Shown piece after piece: positions 63,875-64,000 of a stretch of 64,000 bases of DNA; the first letter of the stretch is position 1, and each line of letters begins with the position of its first letter. A model generated the notes under the pieces. It had not been told where the DNA came from and ran no database searches. It saw only the letters and a list, made by a program, of their open reading frames with translations. The DNA comes from Eleginops maclovinus. Its lineage: Eukaryota > Chordata > Actinopteri > Perciformes > Eleginopidae. The DNA lies in assembly GCF_036324505.1 (NCBI RefSeq), contig NC_086362.1, positions 8,181,043 to 8,245,042 of the forward strand, read 5' to 3'. Both the position numbers and the translations under genes were made by a program.

Positions 63875-64000
63875 CCGTTTATGAGTGTTTGGTATCAGTG
63901 GAGCAGCATCATGCAGCTTTACCCCCTCTGTCAAAGTCATGACCTGAGTGAGGCAAACCTCAGACCTGCATTGGATTTCCTCTCATTCACATGGAACAAA
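63875..64000. other. Non-coding end of window
   Basis: Unassigned sequence; no gene seen. Confidence 0.5.

Overview
The window looks like non-coding vertebrate DNA, most likely an intergenic block or a long intron from a percomorph-type teleost fish. I see no protein-coding host gene, no exon I can defend and no functional RNA gene. The fish call rests on very long (AC)n/(TG)n microsatellites and on several repeats that I recognise from memory as teleost or percomorph families. Those are an L2-like LINE with its 3' tail, a Tc1-type transposase end, a tRNA-derived SINE and short non-autonomous DNA transposons. No database search was possible, so family names are provisional.

Layout. 0-5.5 kb: a decayed LINE reverse-transcriptase tail (1.53-2.04 kb), a G22 run, and a Tc1-like 3' end that still encodes the last 41 transposase residues (5.28-5.46 kb). 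5.5-44 kb: a long stretch in which I recognise only one weak repeat fragment (29.87 kb). It is punctuated by eight of the window's eleven long dinucleotide tracts, three of them within 1.2 kb at 24.7-25.9 kb. Between the tracts lie moderately AT-rich, low-complexity-free blocks with repeated homeodomain-type TAATTA/CAATTA cores, which could be conserved non-coding elements. 44-64 kb: mobile elements become common again. They are a TTAA-ended MITE-like element (44.02 kb), a segment bounded by a perfect 20-bp inverted repeat (44.79-45.00 kb), a 5'-truncated L2-like LINE with an open reading frame (45.95-46.89 kb), a GTCGACC-ended element (48.83-49.33 kb), a SINE (53.95-54.16 kb), a Tc1-type MITE (56.92-57.16 kb), a LINE 3' tail (60.95-61.06 kb) and a hAT-like MITE (63.43-63.87 kb).

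Nothing here forms an operon or pathway. The most plausible host function is cis-regulatory: a block poor in transposons with many candidate homeodomain sites, one perfect DR1 nuclear-receptor element and a few CTCF-like matches. That is inference from composition and motifs only. I did not find a new biological system. The oddest structures are the 20-bp inverted-repeat segment at 44.8 kb, the perfect hairpin at 35.87 kb and the pairing-competent cluster of TG and AC tracts at 24.7-25.9 kb.
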